64,000 nt of DNA from an uncultured Bacteroidales bacterium (GTDB taxonomy: Bacteria > Bacteroidota > Bacteroidia > Bacteroidales > Muribaculaceae). Positions 8,798-18,573 of the stretch are shown piece by piece. The stretch is from contig UQMZ01000019.1 of assembly GCA_900542185.1 (NCBI GenBank), forward strand, positions 1 to 64,000, given 5' to 3'. Under the pieces are notes generated by a model that saw only the letters and a list, made by a program, of their open reading frames with translations, was not told the DNA's origin and ran no database searches. Position 1 is the stretch's first letter. The number at the start of each line of letters is the position of its first letter. The translations under genes and the position numbers were made by a program.

Positions 8798-11700
8798 ATG
8801 AAAAATCGAATTATGCATGTCCTGTTGACGGTTCTCGCTCTGTTGAGTCCGTTTGCAGCCCAGGCGAACCCGACAACAGCGAAAGCTTCCGATACCTTTA
8901 AATTGGAGGGAGTTGTTGTTGACAACGCCGGAGAGCCATTGATTGGCGTGACTATCAGGAATGAAACGAACCACACCGGAACCATGACTGACATTGACGG
9001 TAAGTTCGTCATGTCTGTTCAAAAAGGGAATATACTGGCCTTTTCTTATATCGGGTATCTGGCTAAGAAGGTCAAGATAACGGATCAGACGACATTAAAA
9101 ATTGTAATGGACGAGGATGCCCAGAAACTTGACGAAGTGGTAGTCATCGGTTATGGAACTGCAAAGAAAAGCGACCTTACCGGAGCCGTGGAGTCGATCA
9201 AGGCAGACAAACTTACTCAAGGGAGCGCCACAAACGCCATGCAGATGCTTCAGGGCCGTGTTGCCGGACTGTACATCAACAGTCATAATCAGGATCCGGG
9301 ATCGACCAATACGACATTGCTGCGAGGCGTAGGGTCATTAAGCGGCAACAGCGAGCCTCTTGTAGTTGTCGACGGTCTGCCACTATCCGACATGGGTGTC
9401 CTGAACACTATCAGTCCGGCCAATATCGAGCAAATCGACGTGCTGAAGGATGCCTCGGCTACGGCCATCTACGGATCGCGAGGTGCCAACGGTGTCATTA
9501 TCATCACGACAAAATCCGGAAATGTCGGCAAGGTTACTGTGGATTACGGATCCAAATTATCAATCGAGCAGGTTGGACGCACCGTCGACATGATGAACAG
9601 CGAGGAGTATATCCGTTTCTATTATGATCTGGCACACGACAAGGACTACGGTTATGGTTATCCCCAGGGTTATGAGGGGAATTTTTATCCTTATCCCCTT
9701 GAGGCAATCGGAACCGTGGCCAACACGGACTGGCAGAAGGAACTGACCAAGAAGACTCCCCTCACGCACGAGCATAATCTCTCCGTTTCCGGTGGTAACG
9801 AAGTATTGAACTATAGGGTCTCGGGAAGCTATTATGACGGCAACAGTATTGTGAGCCCATACGATTACAAGAGGTTCAATGTCGATTCAAAGCTTTCGTA
9901 CCATAAGGGCAAAATCTCCTTCATGGTCAATATGGCATATACCAACGAAAAGACCAATAAGAATAAGAATAGCTATCAGAATGCAATTCATTTCGCGCCC
10001 ACTTGCGGCAAATTTGATGAGGACGGCAATCTGACTAAATTCCCGGTGGCATCGGTAAACTGGTACGAAAACCCGTTTCTTAACGAATGGGATACCGAAA
10101 ACTTCTCCGAAGCAAGCACCACCCGTCTTGGAGGTAATATTTCCTACGAAATTCTTCCCGGATTAAAGGTAGAAGGACGCGCCGGATTTGAACGGCGATA
10201 TTACGAGGAATATTACTACCAGGAAAAACGATATTCCCGCGACCAAGGCAAGATAGCCCAAAGCAACAACATGAACATGAACTTCGATCTGTTGCTCACT
10301 TATGCCAACTCATTCGGCAAGAATAACATCAATGCCATGGCCGGCATCAACTACCAGAAGTTCCGTAACCGTGGTAATGAAATGAGCGGTGAAGGATTTT
10401 CATCTCCTCAGATCAAATACTATCAGATGAATAACATTCTGGAAAAGAACAATCGGGAAATAAGCAGTTTTTGGAACGATAAGGCATTGTCATCCTATAT
10501 AGTGCGTCTCAATTATTCATTTGACGAACGATATCTGATCACTGCCAACTTCCGTGTAGACGGAGCCACACAGTTCGCTCCCAAGAACAAATGGGGTTAT
10601 TTCCCTTCGATTGCCGCTGCATGGCGTATCAATCAGGAGAAGTTCTATCATTGCGACTTTTTCCATACCATGAAACTGAAATTGGGTTATGGTCTTGCAG
10701 GTAATGCAAACATACCTATCGGTCGTTCGCAGGCGCTTCTGGCTTATGTTCCGGTGTACACGGGTGGCGTTACGGAAAATGGTGTTACCTGGAACGGCGG
10801 ATACTTCCCCAATCCTGACTTGAAATGGGAAGGCGTGCGCACCACCAATCTCGGTTTTGAATTGGGCAGCAGATATTTCTGGATGGAAGTGAACGGTTAC
10901 TATAAAAAGTCGTACGATCTTCTGATGGACCGGTCTAAACCGGTTGAAACAGGCTATTCCAAAATAACGCTCAACAAAGGCGAGCTTGTCAACTACGGTA
11001 TCGAGGCCAGAATCGACGGTTATTTCAATTTCCTGGGCAATGACTTACGCTGGACACCGAGTATCACCGTCTCCTACAACTATAATGAAATAACCAAGTT
11101 TGACCATGACAAGGTCTGGACGGCAGAAGTGTGGGGCGTAGGAAAACGCAACGCCCTTATGGGATATGCCGGCTGCAATCAGGAGGGATATCCTGTAGGC
11201 GCACTGTTCGGTTATAAATATCTGGGAGTATGGCAGGAAAACGAGCGCGAGACGGCAGCAAGATATGGTGCGAAACCGGGCGAGCCGAAATTCCTGGATC
11301 ATGCCACCTCCGACGGCAGTGGTCAGAAAACGGCCGATGGCGCCGACGGCAGGATAGATGACGCCGACCGTGTATATCTCGGCAGCTCGTATCCTAAGGT
11401 AATGGCCACATTCAATAATACCATAACTTATAAAGACTGGTCACTGTCATTTATGTTCGACGGAGTATTCGACAAGAAGGCCGTGAACTATAACAGACTC
11501 GCCCTGATCGATCCCACCCCGGTTGAATACGGCAATCTCAGCCGCGAGGCTCTGAAGCGCTGGACTCAGGATTATCCCGACACCGATATTCCGAGTCTTA
11601 CGAGTCCTGTGGACAGTAAATTGGCCGTAAGTACATTCTGTATCGAAGACGCCTCGTTCGTGCGTCTACGCGAAGTCACACTGTCCTGGCAGCACGATTT

Positions 11701-11869
11701 TCCCGCTAAATGTTTCCTTAAGAAAATCAGAGTTTATCTGACCGGCAACAATCTCGCCACTTTCACTAAATACAAGGGTCTTAATCCCGACATCTGGGGC
11801 GTGGACAACAGCTGGAATCTTGCTCCTATCACCCGAAGCTACGTTCTGGGATTCAATCTAACATTCTAA
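8798..11869 (+). CDS. SusC-like TonB-dependent outer-membrane glycan transporter
   Basis: A 1023-residue outer-membrane protein. It has a signal peptide (~1-23), a carboxypeptidase-regulatory-like domain (~35-105, LEGVVVDNAGEPLIGV), a TonB box (DEVVVIGYGT), a plug domain (~120-235) and a 22-strand-type barrel ending in ...VLGFNLTF, with the terminal aromatic residue needed for barrel assembly. It imports oligosaccharides delivered by its SusD partner, encoded 12 bp downstream. Given GH53 in the same operon, the cargo is probably a beta-1,4-galactan oligosaccharide. Confidence 0.95.
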   Translation: MKNRIMHVLLTVLALLSPFAAQANPTTAKASDTFKLEGVVVDNAGEPLIGVTIRNETNHTGTMTDIDGKFVMSVQKGNILAFSYIGYLAKKVKITDQTTLKIVMDEDAQKLDEVVVIGYGTAKKSDLTGAVESIKADKLTQGSATNAMQMLQGRVAGLYINSHNQDPGSTNTTLLRGVGSLSGNSEPLVVVDGLPLSDMGVLNTISPANIEQIDVLKDASATAIYGSRGANGVIIITTKSGNVGKVTVDYGSKLSIEQVGRTVDMMNSEEYIRFYYDLAHDKDYGYGYPQGYEGNFYPYPLEAIGTVANTDWQKELTKKTPLTHEHNLSVSGGNEVLNYRVSGSYYDGNSIVSPYDYKRFNVDSKLSYHKGKISFMVNMAYTNEKTNKNKNSYQNAIHFAPTCGKFDEDGNLTKFPVASVNWYENPFLNEWDTENFSEASTTRLGGNISYEILPGLKVEGRAGFERRYYEEYYYQEKRYSRDQGKIAQSNNMNMNFDLLLTYANSFGKNNINAMAGINYQKFRNRGNEMSGEGFSSPQIKYYQMNNILEKNNREISSFWNDKALSSYIVRLNYSFDERYLITANFRVDGATQFAPKNKWGYFPSIAAAWRINQEKFYHCDFFHTMKLKLGYGLAGNANIPIGRSQALLAYVPVYTGGVTENGVTWNGGYFPNPDLKWEGVRTTNLGFELGSRYFWMEVNGYYKKSYDLLMDRSKPVETGYSKITLNKGELVNYGIEARIDGYFNFLGNDLRWTPSITVSYNYNEITKFDHDKVWTAEVWGVGKRNALMGYAGCNQEGYPVGALFGYKYLGVWQENERETAARYGAKPGEPKFLDHATSDGSGQKTADGADGRIDDADRVYLGSSYPKVMATFNNTITYKDWSLSFMFDGVFDKKAVNYNRLALIDPTPVEYGNLSREALKRWTQDYPDTDIPSLTSPVDSKLAVSTFCIEDASFVRLREVTLSWQHDFPAKCFLKKIRVYLTGNNLATFTKYKGLNPDIWGVDNSWNLAPITRSYVLGFNLTF

Positions 11870-11881
11870 ATAATCGAAATT

Positions 11882-13342
11882 ATGAAAAAGCATATATATA
11901 TTGCTATGATCGCCATAGCTCAGATTCTCACTCTGACCGGCTGCGATCTGGACGAGACCATCTATGGAACCATCAGCGACGATACGTTCTGGAACAGCGA
12001 GAATGATATCCGCGAGGGACTGAACTCCGCATACGGCGGTCTGAACGAACGCTACAAAGGCTTCTCTCTGTGGCAGTACGTGGTGGAGGATGCCTGCTCG
12101 GACTATAGCGCCGCCCGGAACTGTTATCCGGAATTCACCAACTACAGCAATTGGTCGGGCACATACCCCGCACCCGTGGACTGGGGTATATACAAGTTCT
12201 TCTGGAATCAGATCTCTTATGTCAACAAGACTTTGGACAAGATTCCCGAGGTTGAGATGAACGATGAGAGCAAAGCCCGTTACATGGGCGAAGGCAGAGC
12301 GCTGCGTGCATTCCTGTACTTCACGCTGGTGCAGTGGTTCAAGGACATTCCTTTGATCACCAGCTCCACCGACGACCGCTATCTTATTCCCCAGGAAACA
12401 CCCGATGCCATCTACGCCTTTATCGAAAAGGAACTTACAGAATGTCAGGACGGAATGCTGACAAGGGATGAGCTTCAGGCTTCGGGCGAGGCCGGGTACG
12501 TTCATCTCACCAAAGCCGCGGCACAGGGTCTTCTGGCAAGAGTTTATCTCGTACAGAAAAAGTATGATGAATGCAGGGATGCATGTAAGAAACTGATAGA
12601 CAATCCTGATGACTACGGCTCCTATGAATTGCTTCCAAATTATAAGGACGTGTTCAGAATAAAGGGATTTGCCAACAAGGAATGCCTGTGGTCATTGCCT
12701 GCCGACGGAGTCAGCAACGTCAGCATGTTCCAGGTCAATATGTATAAGCTGTGGGACGCTGAGGGCAGCACAGTGGTTCGCGACAAGACCTTCGACGCTT
12801 ATCAGGGCTGGGGTGACTTGAGCGTGACGGTTAACTTCTATAATACTTTTGCGGCCAATGACATCCGAAAGGAGTGTCTGCAGTACGACCCTCTGTGCGA
12901 GCCTGAAAAGGTCATGATACTTAAGTATCCGGCCGAAACTTCCAATGGTGAGGAATCATCCACCGACTATCCCGTATTGCGTTGGGCCGATATATGGATG
13001 ATGTATGCCGAATCCCTTCTGTTAGGCTCCACTTCCGACCTGCAGGGTGCCATAAACGCGGCCAACAATGTGCGCCGCAGGGCCCAGGTCCCTCAATATG
13101 AGGCAGCTGACTTCACTGTAGACGGGTTTAAGAGAGAATTGTACAATGAGCGCCGTCGCGAATTGTTCTTTGAAGGTTGTGGCAAACGTGACATGATCAG
13201 ATTCGGAACACTTACGGATTATATCAAGACCGTATCGAAGGATGCCGGTTCAAATCCGGAACGGTATTTCTATCTCCCTCTGCCGTCATCGGCTCTGGCC
13301 GCTAATCCCGCCATGAAACAAAATTCACCTGATTACAAATAA
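11882..13342 (+). CDS. SusD-like surface glycan-binding lipoprotein
   Basis: 486 residues with a type II signal peptide; the lipid-bearing Cys21 is in LTLTGCDLDET, followed by acidic residues, which fits surface export in Bacteroidetes. The N-terminal region carries SusD-type TPR helices (ISDDTFWNSENDIREGLNSAYGG) and the C-terminal part is a canonical RagB/SusD domain with NNVRRRAQ and NERRRELFFEG motifs. It forms the lid of the SusC transporter encoded just before it. Confidence 0.95.
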   Translation: MKKHIYIAMIAIAQILTLTGCDLDETIYGTISDDTFWNSENDIREGLNSAYGGLNERYKGFSLWQYVVEDACSDYSAARNCYPEFTNYSNWSGTYPAPVDWGIYKFFWNQISYVNKTLDKIPEVEMNDESKARYMGEGRALRAFLYFTLVQWFKDIPLITSSTDDRYLIPQETPDAIYAFIEKELTECQDGMLTRDELQASGEAGYVHLTKAAAQGLLARVYLVQKKYDECRDACKKLIDNPDDYGSYELLPNYKDVFRIKGFANKECLWSLPADGVSNVSMFQVNMYKLWDAEGSTVVRDKTFDAYQGWGDLSVTVNFYNTFAANDIRKECLQYDPLCEPEKVMILKYPAETSNGEESSTDYPVLRWADIWMMYAESLLLGSTSDLQGAINAANNVRRRAQVPQYEAADFTVDGFKRELYNERRRELFFEGCGKRDMIRFGTLTDYIKTVSKDAGSNPERYFYLPLPSSALAANPAMKQNSPDYK

Positions 13343-13356
13343 CCGGAACAACTGAA

Positions 13357-14496
13357 ATGAAAAATTATATATTAATCTGCCTGATGGCTCTGTTCTGTCT
13401 GACGGCATGTGAGGAAAACGACGGGCGTGTTTTCAAGCAGCATCTATACAAACATCTAACGGATGCAGAGGCTTTCATGAATACTGCGGTCGAAGGTCCT
13501 GAAGAGGGCGATTACCGCCAAGGAAGCAAAGCCGCGCTGTCGGCCGTGATAAATGAGGGTTATTCCATCTATTGGGATCTGAATTCAACCCAGGAGACTG
13601 TCGATGGATTCTGTAAGACTATAGACGACGCACTTTATACATTCAAGATGTCGGTAAACCCCTCGCTCGCCAATCTTCGGTCATTGCTGTCGGACGCCGC
13701 CGCCCTCCTGGATATAGCAGCCGACAACGGCGTCTTCCAGACCGACATTGACAGACTGAACGAAGCCGTGACCCGGATACAAGCGCTTGTCAATGATTCA
13801 GGACATGTATGGAATCAGGAGGAAGTCCTCGCTATGGAAACCGAGATCAGCGAACTGATGGGCACAGTGGAGGAACAGATGCCCGGTGCCATCAATATCC
13901 GTATTGAGAATCCGTCGTTTGAACCTGTCGGTTCTGCGGATGAAGTTGTTTCCGAATTTTCTCTCGTGCCCGGATGGAACAATGCGGGATTTGTCGACGG
14001 TGTGACTCCATGGGACGGTCTGCTCAGCAATTCCTTGATTTCAAAGAGTCACTGGATGATGGAAAATAAGTCAATCGACGGAAATTATGCCTTATACATT
14101 CAGACATACAGCAAGCAGGTATGGCAGACGCTGTCCGAGAAAGTTCGCGCCAACAGCACGTATACCATCAATATAAATGCTACACGAGATAAATGGAAGG
14201 ATGCCGAGAAGACGAAACTTCTTATTCAGCTTGTTGCATTCGAGGGAACACCCGGCAATTTCTCCGATGCTACAGTATTGGCACAGCAGGAATATTCCGG
14301 TATCAGTGACACGGATTTCCAGACGTGTACATTGAGATACACCACCACAGCCACTACCGAACATGCTGGGAAAGTCCTCACCGTATGTCTGCGGAGCTAT
14401 CACATCAATCCCGCCGACAACAGCAGTGAGCTCGCATGGCAGGACACTGGCGTGACTGTCGATAAGATGAGCATAACCAGAGAAAAGAACAATTGA
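13357..14496 (+). CDS. Putative surface glycan-binding lipoprotein (SGBP position)
   Basis: 379 residues with lipobox CLTAC (Cys18) followed by acidic residues. The first ~175 residues look alpha-helical, resembling the FIVAR/DUF4972-type helical spacers seen in such proteins. The C-terminal ~200 residues (from ~AINIRIENPSFEP) look like a beta-sandwich carbohydrate-binding module. It follows susD by 14 bp, the usual place of a surface glycan-binding protein. Function is inferred from position and layout only; no catalytic motif is visible. Confidence 0.7.
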   Translation: MKNYILICLMALFCLTACEENDGRVFKQHLYKHLTDAEAFMNTAVEGPEEGDYRQGSKAALSAVINEGYSIYWDLNSTQETVDGFCKTIDDALYTFKMSVNPSLANLRSLLSDAAALLDIAADNGVFQTDIDRLNEAVTRIQALVNDSGHVWNQEEVLAMETEISELMGTVEEQMPGAINIRIENPSFEPVGSADEVVSEFSLVPGWNNAGFVDGVTPWDGLLSNSLISKSHWMMENKSIDGNYALYIQTYSKQVWQTLSEKVRANSTYTININATRDKWKDAEKTKLLIQLVAFEGTPGNFSDATVLAQQEYSGISDTDFQTCTLRYTTTATTEHAGKVLTVCLRSYHINPADNSSELAWQDTGVTVDKMSITREKNN

Positions 14497-14504
14497 CACA
14501 CATC

Positions 14505-14545
14505 CGGACAGCTGTCCGAATGCTCGTAAAGCGTACGGACAGCTG
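14505..14545 (+). other. Intercistronic hairpin inside the PUL operon
   Basis: The 70-bp gap between the SGBP-like gene and the GH95-like gene holds a 14-bp perfect palindrome (CGGACAGCTGTCCG, 14505-14518). A second copy of CGGACAGCTG lies at 14536-14545. CAGCTGTCCG (14509-14518) pairs with the latter, and the stem extends inward to give about 16 pairs with one mismatch around loop CGTAA. No U-tract follows, so this is more likely an mRNA processing or stability element, or a protein-binding site, than a terminator. Confidence 0.6.
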
Positions 14546-14566
14546 CCTGGACTATACGGAAGTTAT

Positions 14567-16960
14567 ATGAATAAGATTCTGATTTTCTTATCATTCCTAT
14601 CATTATCAATGACAATGACTGCTAAGGAGATTGAAATTTCAAGCCATCCACAACGCGGTGTATACAGCACCAGACCGGCCAAGAACTGGGAGGAATCCCT
14701 GGTGACAGGCAATGGTGTCATGGGTGCCATGATAGAGGGTAACCCTTACCATGAATCCATCGTTTTCAACCATGCACAGCTATTCCTGCCACTAAACAAA
14801 CCGCACAAGCCGGTAAGCCAGGGCAAGCATTTGGACGAAGTGCGTCAGATGCTTTTCAACGATAAATACGGCGAGGCATCGCAATATATCGTGGATCTTG
14901 CTAAAGCCGAGGGATTCAACGGCATCCATTGGTCTGACCCATACTATCCCGCCTTTCGCCTGAATATCGTGTCAGATTCAGCCTGCATTTCCGAATATGC
15001 TCGGACAGTCGACTTCACCAATGGAGAAGTGAATGTGAAATGGCGTGATTCCAAGGGGGCTTTCAGTAGGCGCATGTTCGTTTCCAGGCCTGACAACGTG
15101 TGCGTACTGCAGCTTTCCGCCTGTGGAAATGGAGTCATAAATGCGGATCTCTGCCTCTCCCAGGTCTCCAATCAGGTTGAATGGTGGATAGATAAGTTTA
15201 ACTATGACGAAGGTCTCGGCCTCAAAAAAATAGAGAACGAATCCCAAGATAACGCTCTGACTTTCCGAGGCTGGTTCAAGAACCCCTGGAAGGGAAGCCT
15301 CCAGGGGTATGAAGGAGTCCTGAAAGTTGTGAACTCCGACGGAAAGATCAAGACCGAGAACGGAAAACTGATTGTCCGTGAAGCTACCGATGTCCTGATA
15401 TATGCCCGGGTGGAACCGTCATATAATATGAACAGATCAAAAGTCAACGGCATGGTCAGACATATCGATTCACTGCCGGTCGATTATGCGGCCTTGATGG
15501 AGCCTCATGAACGGATTCACAAGGACTTGTTCGAGCGCGTGTCTCTGGATCTAAATGCAAGTGAGGAGGATCGCACCAGATCTTCGGAAGAATTGCTCGC
15601 GACCAATGGCGAGAACCCAGCTCTTATCGAAAAGCTATTCGATGCAGCCCGTTACAATATCCTGTCGGCCACTGGAATCAACCCTCCGAACCTTCAGGGA
15701 ATCTGGGGTGGCACCGTCACGCCTCCGTGGTCAAGCGATTTCACCACCAACGGCAATCTTCCGGTTGCGATATCCCACTACCTGCAGGCCAACACTCCGG
15801 AACTGATGTTGCCGCTGTTTGACAAACTTGAATCATTTATGGACGATTTCAAGACCAACGCCAAGGTGTTGTTTAATTGCAGAGGCATTTATGTTCCGTC
15901 TCATTTGGCCACTCATGGACTTAACAATCATTTCGACGAGACCTGGCCCATGACATTCTGGACTGTAGCCTCGGCATGGTATTCCATGTTCTACTATGAC
16001 TACTATCTTTACACTCAGGACAAGGAATTTCTTCGCAAGCGGGCCCTCCCGTTCATGGAACAGTCCGCTCTGTTCTACGAGGACTTCCTTCAGAAGGGCG
16101 ATGATGGCAAGCTGGTGTTCTGTCCTTCCTATTCGCCTGAGAACAATCCTATGAACAGTCCTTATCAGGCCTGCATCAATGCGACGATGGAAGTTATGGG
16201 TGTCAATGCGTTGCTGCGGGCCGTGATTGATGCGAGCAGGACTCTGAATGTAAATCGGAACAAGATACCCAAATGGGAGTCCATGCTCGCCATGATGCCG
16301 AAATATCAACTGAATGAAAATGGAGAAATCCGCGAATGGCTATGGAAGGATCTACAGGACAATCATGAGCATCGACACGCCTCCCAGCTGTTTGGGCTGT
16401 ATGATCTTCACGATCCGGTCATCATGAACAGCGAAGCACTTAAGGAAGGATGCCGCAAGGCCATAGACCGACGTATGGCTATCCGTAGACGCGACAATGG
16501 TGGCATTATGGCATTCGGCATGGTCCAGCTTGCATTTGCCGCAAGCGCCATGGGTGAGTCGGATACCGCTTACGACATGCTTAAATGGCTGGGCAAAAGC
16601 TACTGGAACAATAATCTGGTCTCAACACATGATCCGGGCGGCACGTTTAACGTCGACATTTCCGGTGGCTATCCTTCACTGGTCATGAAGATGCTTGTAT
16701 ATTCCGAACCCGGGACAGTATCATTGCTCCCCGCCACTCCTGAAGCATGGGCGAAGGGATCCATCAAAGGGATTGCTCTGCGTGGTGGGATTCTACTGAA
16801 AGAGCTTAAATGGTACGACCGGAATGTCGAAGCTGTATTATTGTCCGATACAGACCAGACTGTAAAAGTCTCGGTCGCCGGCAAGAATGAAAATGTGATC
16901 GACCTGATTGCAGGTCAACCTTTTAAGTTCACCAATAATAAATTAGCAAATATATTCTGA
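14567..16960 (+). CDS. GH95-family alpha-L-fucosidase/alpha-L-galactosidase-like enzyme
   Basis: 797 residues with a signal peptide (~1-19). The layout matches GH95: N-terminal beta domain (GNGVMGAMIEGNP), (alpha/alpha)6 barrel and a C-terminal beta domain. The expected catalytic set is present: Asn395 and Asn397 (TTNGNLP) following LQGIWGG, Glu525 in SPENNP, and Asp697 in FNVDISGG. Around the Asn pair the usual MNYWP-type sequence is replaced by LPVAISHYL, and the HDPGGTFN segment also differs, so this is a divergent subgroup. GH95 enzymes remove alpha-1,2-L-fucose or alpha-L-galactose caps. In this locus it may clear such caps from pectic galactan or arabinogalactan side chains; this is an inference. 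Confidence 0.75.
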   Translation: MNKILIFLSFLSLSMTMTAKEIEISSHPQRGVYSTRPAKNWEESLVTGNGVMGAMIEGNPYHESIVFNHAQLFLPLNKPHKPVSQGKHLDEVRQMLFNDKYGEASQYIVDLAKAEGFNGIHWSDPYYPAFRLNIVSDSACISEYARTVDFTNGEVNVKWRDSKGAFSRRMFVSRPDNVCVLQLSACGNGVINADLCLSQVSNQVEWWIDKFNYDEGLGLKKIENESQDNALTFRGWFKNPWKGSLQGYEGVLKVVNSDGKIKTENGKLIVREATDVLIYARVEPSYNMNRSKVNGMVRHIDSLPVDYAALMEPHERIHKDLFERVSLDLNASEEDRTRSSEELLATNGENPALIEKLFDAARYNILSATGINPPNLQGIWGGTVTPPWSSDFTTNGNLPVAISHYLQANTPELMLPLFDKLESFMDDFKTNAKVLFNCRGIYVPSHLATHGLNNHFDETWPMTFWTVASAWYSMFYYDYYLYTQDKEFLRKRALPFMEQSALFYEDFLQKGDDGKLVFCPSYSPENNPMNSPYQACINATMEVMGVNALLRAVIDASRTLNVNRNKIPKWESMLAMMPKYQLNENGEIREWLWKDLQDNHEHRHASQLFGLYDLHDPVIMNSEALKEGCRKAIDRRMAIRRRDNGGIMAFGMVQLAFAASAMGESDTAYDMLKWLGKSYWNNNLVSTHDPGGTFNVDISGGYPSLVMKMLVYSEPGTVSLLPATPEAWAKGSIKGIALRGGILLKELKWYDRNVEAVLLSDTDQTVKVSVAGKNENVIDLIAGQPFKFTNNKLANIF

Positions 16961-16961
16961 A

Positions 16962-18473
16962 ATGAAAAAGATGATTCTGATCTGCTTGCTGTGCATCACC
17001 TGCCTCTCTGTCAAGGCACGGAATTTCGTCAGCGGAGCTGATGTCAGCTGGTGTACCGAGATGGAAGCTGACGGCAAAAAATTCTATAATATCTCCGGTG
17101 TAGAAACGGATATATTCAAGCTTATGAAGGAGATAGGCATGACTGCCATTCGACTTCGTGTATTCGAACATCCGGAAAACGGTTACGGACCCTGGTGCGA
17201 TAAGACGGATGTAGTGGCCAAAGCCAAACGTGCCCATGCAGCTGGCCTCGACCTGATGATCGACTTCCATTACAGCGACCGGTTTGCCGATCCCACAAAC
17301 CAGAATGTGCCTGAGACATGGGTAGGAATGTCCACTGCTCAGTTGAAGGAGGCTCTGGCCAATCACACCAAGGATGTACTACAGGCTCTTAAGGACGAAG
17401 GCATCACTCCCAAATGGGTGCAGGTAGGCAATGAAACCAATAGCGGTATTGCCATGATGTATGGACAGATTCATTGGGATAGGACCGGTGCCGACAGGTT
17501 TACCGATTATGTGGTCATCAGCAACGTTGGCTATGATGCAGTGAAATCCGTATTTCCCGACTCGTATGTGATAGTTCATCTTGGCGGTACGGAAAACGCC
17601 CGGTGGTTCTTCACCGACTTCATTGCCGCCGGAGGTAAAGTTGATATGATAGGCCTGTCTCATTATCCTACCGAAGATCAATGGAACAGTTCGGATGCAG
17701 CAGCGACACATAGCAATGTAAATGCCGAAAAATATGTAAAGGAGGCAATTGAGCGATTCAACATGCCGGTCATGATCTGTGAGACCGGATTCGATGTCAC
17801 AAAGCCGCAGCTGGCTCATGAAGTCATGATTGATCTTTTCAACAGATTGACTCCGATTGCGCAATGCTCCGGAATATTCTATTGGGAACCGGAAGTAGAC
17901 GGTCAATGGAAACCCGCAAGCTATGATTCCTTAGGATGGGGTGCATATGGCATGGGGGCTTTTACCATTAATGGTATGCCTACCAAGGCCCTTGATGCTT
18001 TCGGAGGCAGAACGGTAGTGAACCATCATCCGTCTTCTCTGAAGATTTATGATAAGGACGGACAGAACATACTTGCCACCATGCTGCCGGATAAAAACGC
18101 GGACGGACTATATCACTCATATCTTAATGTCAGCGAGCCCTGGATGAACTTTAAGATTGTTGACCTTGAAAATAATATATGGTATGGCTCGGATCCAGCG
18201 GACAAGACGAAACTGTCATCGGCCGACGACAAATGGAACTTGTGGATTGATAATGAACAGACAGGCATCTATGAAGTTAAGGCGGATTTAGTGAATATGG
18301 GCTGGTCACACGAATATAAGCCTGATACCGGCTCAGGCATGTCCTATAATAGTCTCAATAATGATTATAGCGAGAAATGGTATGATTTACATGGAAGATC
18401 TGTGACCAATCCACTGCAGGGCAGTGTATATATCGTAAAGATTGGCAATAAGGTTAAGAAAGTCATACTCTGA
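16962..18473 (+). CDS. Endo-beta-1,4-galactanase, GH53, with T9SS-like C-terminal tail
   Basis: 503 residues with an N-terminal signal peptide. The GH53 TIM barrel spans ~25-345, with acid/base Glu158 in VGNETNSG and nucleophile Glu274 in ICETGFD. It hydrolyses internal beta-1,4-galactosyl links of type I arabinogalactan or pectic galactan. After the barrel comes a beta-rich region (~350-460), then a tail with YDLHGRSV and GSVYIVKIGNKVKKVIL, which resembles the C-terminal sorting domains of Bacteroidetes type IX secretion cargo. The start codon lies 1 bp after the GH95-like stop. This enzyme gives the best indication of the PUL's substrate. Confidence 0.9.
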   Translation: MKKMILICLLCITCLSVKARNFVSGADVSWCTEMEADGKKFYNISGVETDIFKLMKEIGMTAIRLRVFEHPENGYGPWCDKTDVVAKAKRAHAAGLDLMIDFHYSDRFADPTNQNVPETWVGMSTAQLKEALANHTKDVLQALKDEGITPKWVQVGNETNSGIAMMYGQIHWDRTGADRFTDYVVISNVGYDAVKSVFPDSYVIVHLGGTENARWFFTDFIAAGGKVDMIGLSHYPTEDQWNSSDAAATHSNVNAEKYVKEAIERFNMPVMICETGFDVTKPQLAHEVMIDLFNRLTPIAQCSGIFYWEPEVDGQWKPASYDSLGWGAYGMGAFTINGMPTKALDAFGGRTVVNHHPSSLKIYDKDGQNILATMLPDKNADGLYHSYLNVSEPWMNFKIVDLENNIWYGSDPADKTKLSSADDKWNLWIDNEQTGIYEVKADLVNMGWSHEYKPDTGSGMSYNSLNNDYSEKWYDLHGRSVTNPLQGSVYIVKIGNKVKKVIL

Positions 18474-18524
18474 TCCCAATTACCCTGGCACGTCTCGCAT
18501 CGTCTTCGCGATGCGGAACCTATA

Positions 18525-18558
18525 AAAATAGTGCGACTCTCAGGAGTCGCACTATTTT
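18525..18558. terminator. Hairpin terminator, copy 2 of the repeated element
   Basis: A 15-bp perfect stem (AAAATAGTGCGACTC, loop TCAG) lies between the convergent galactanase and ROK kinase genes, with U-tract ATTTTAT on the plus side and TTTTTAT on the minus side. It is the same element as at 2922-2953, in the same orientation and starting the same distance after the stop codon. An additional small hairpin (CGCATCG...CGATGCG, 18496-18515) precedes it only in this copy. Confidence 0.85.
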
Positions 18559-18573
18559 ATTCAGTTGTGGTAT

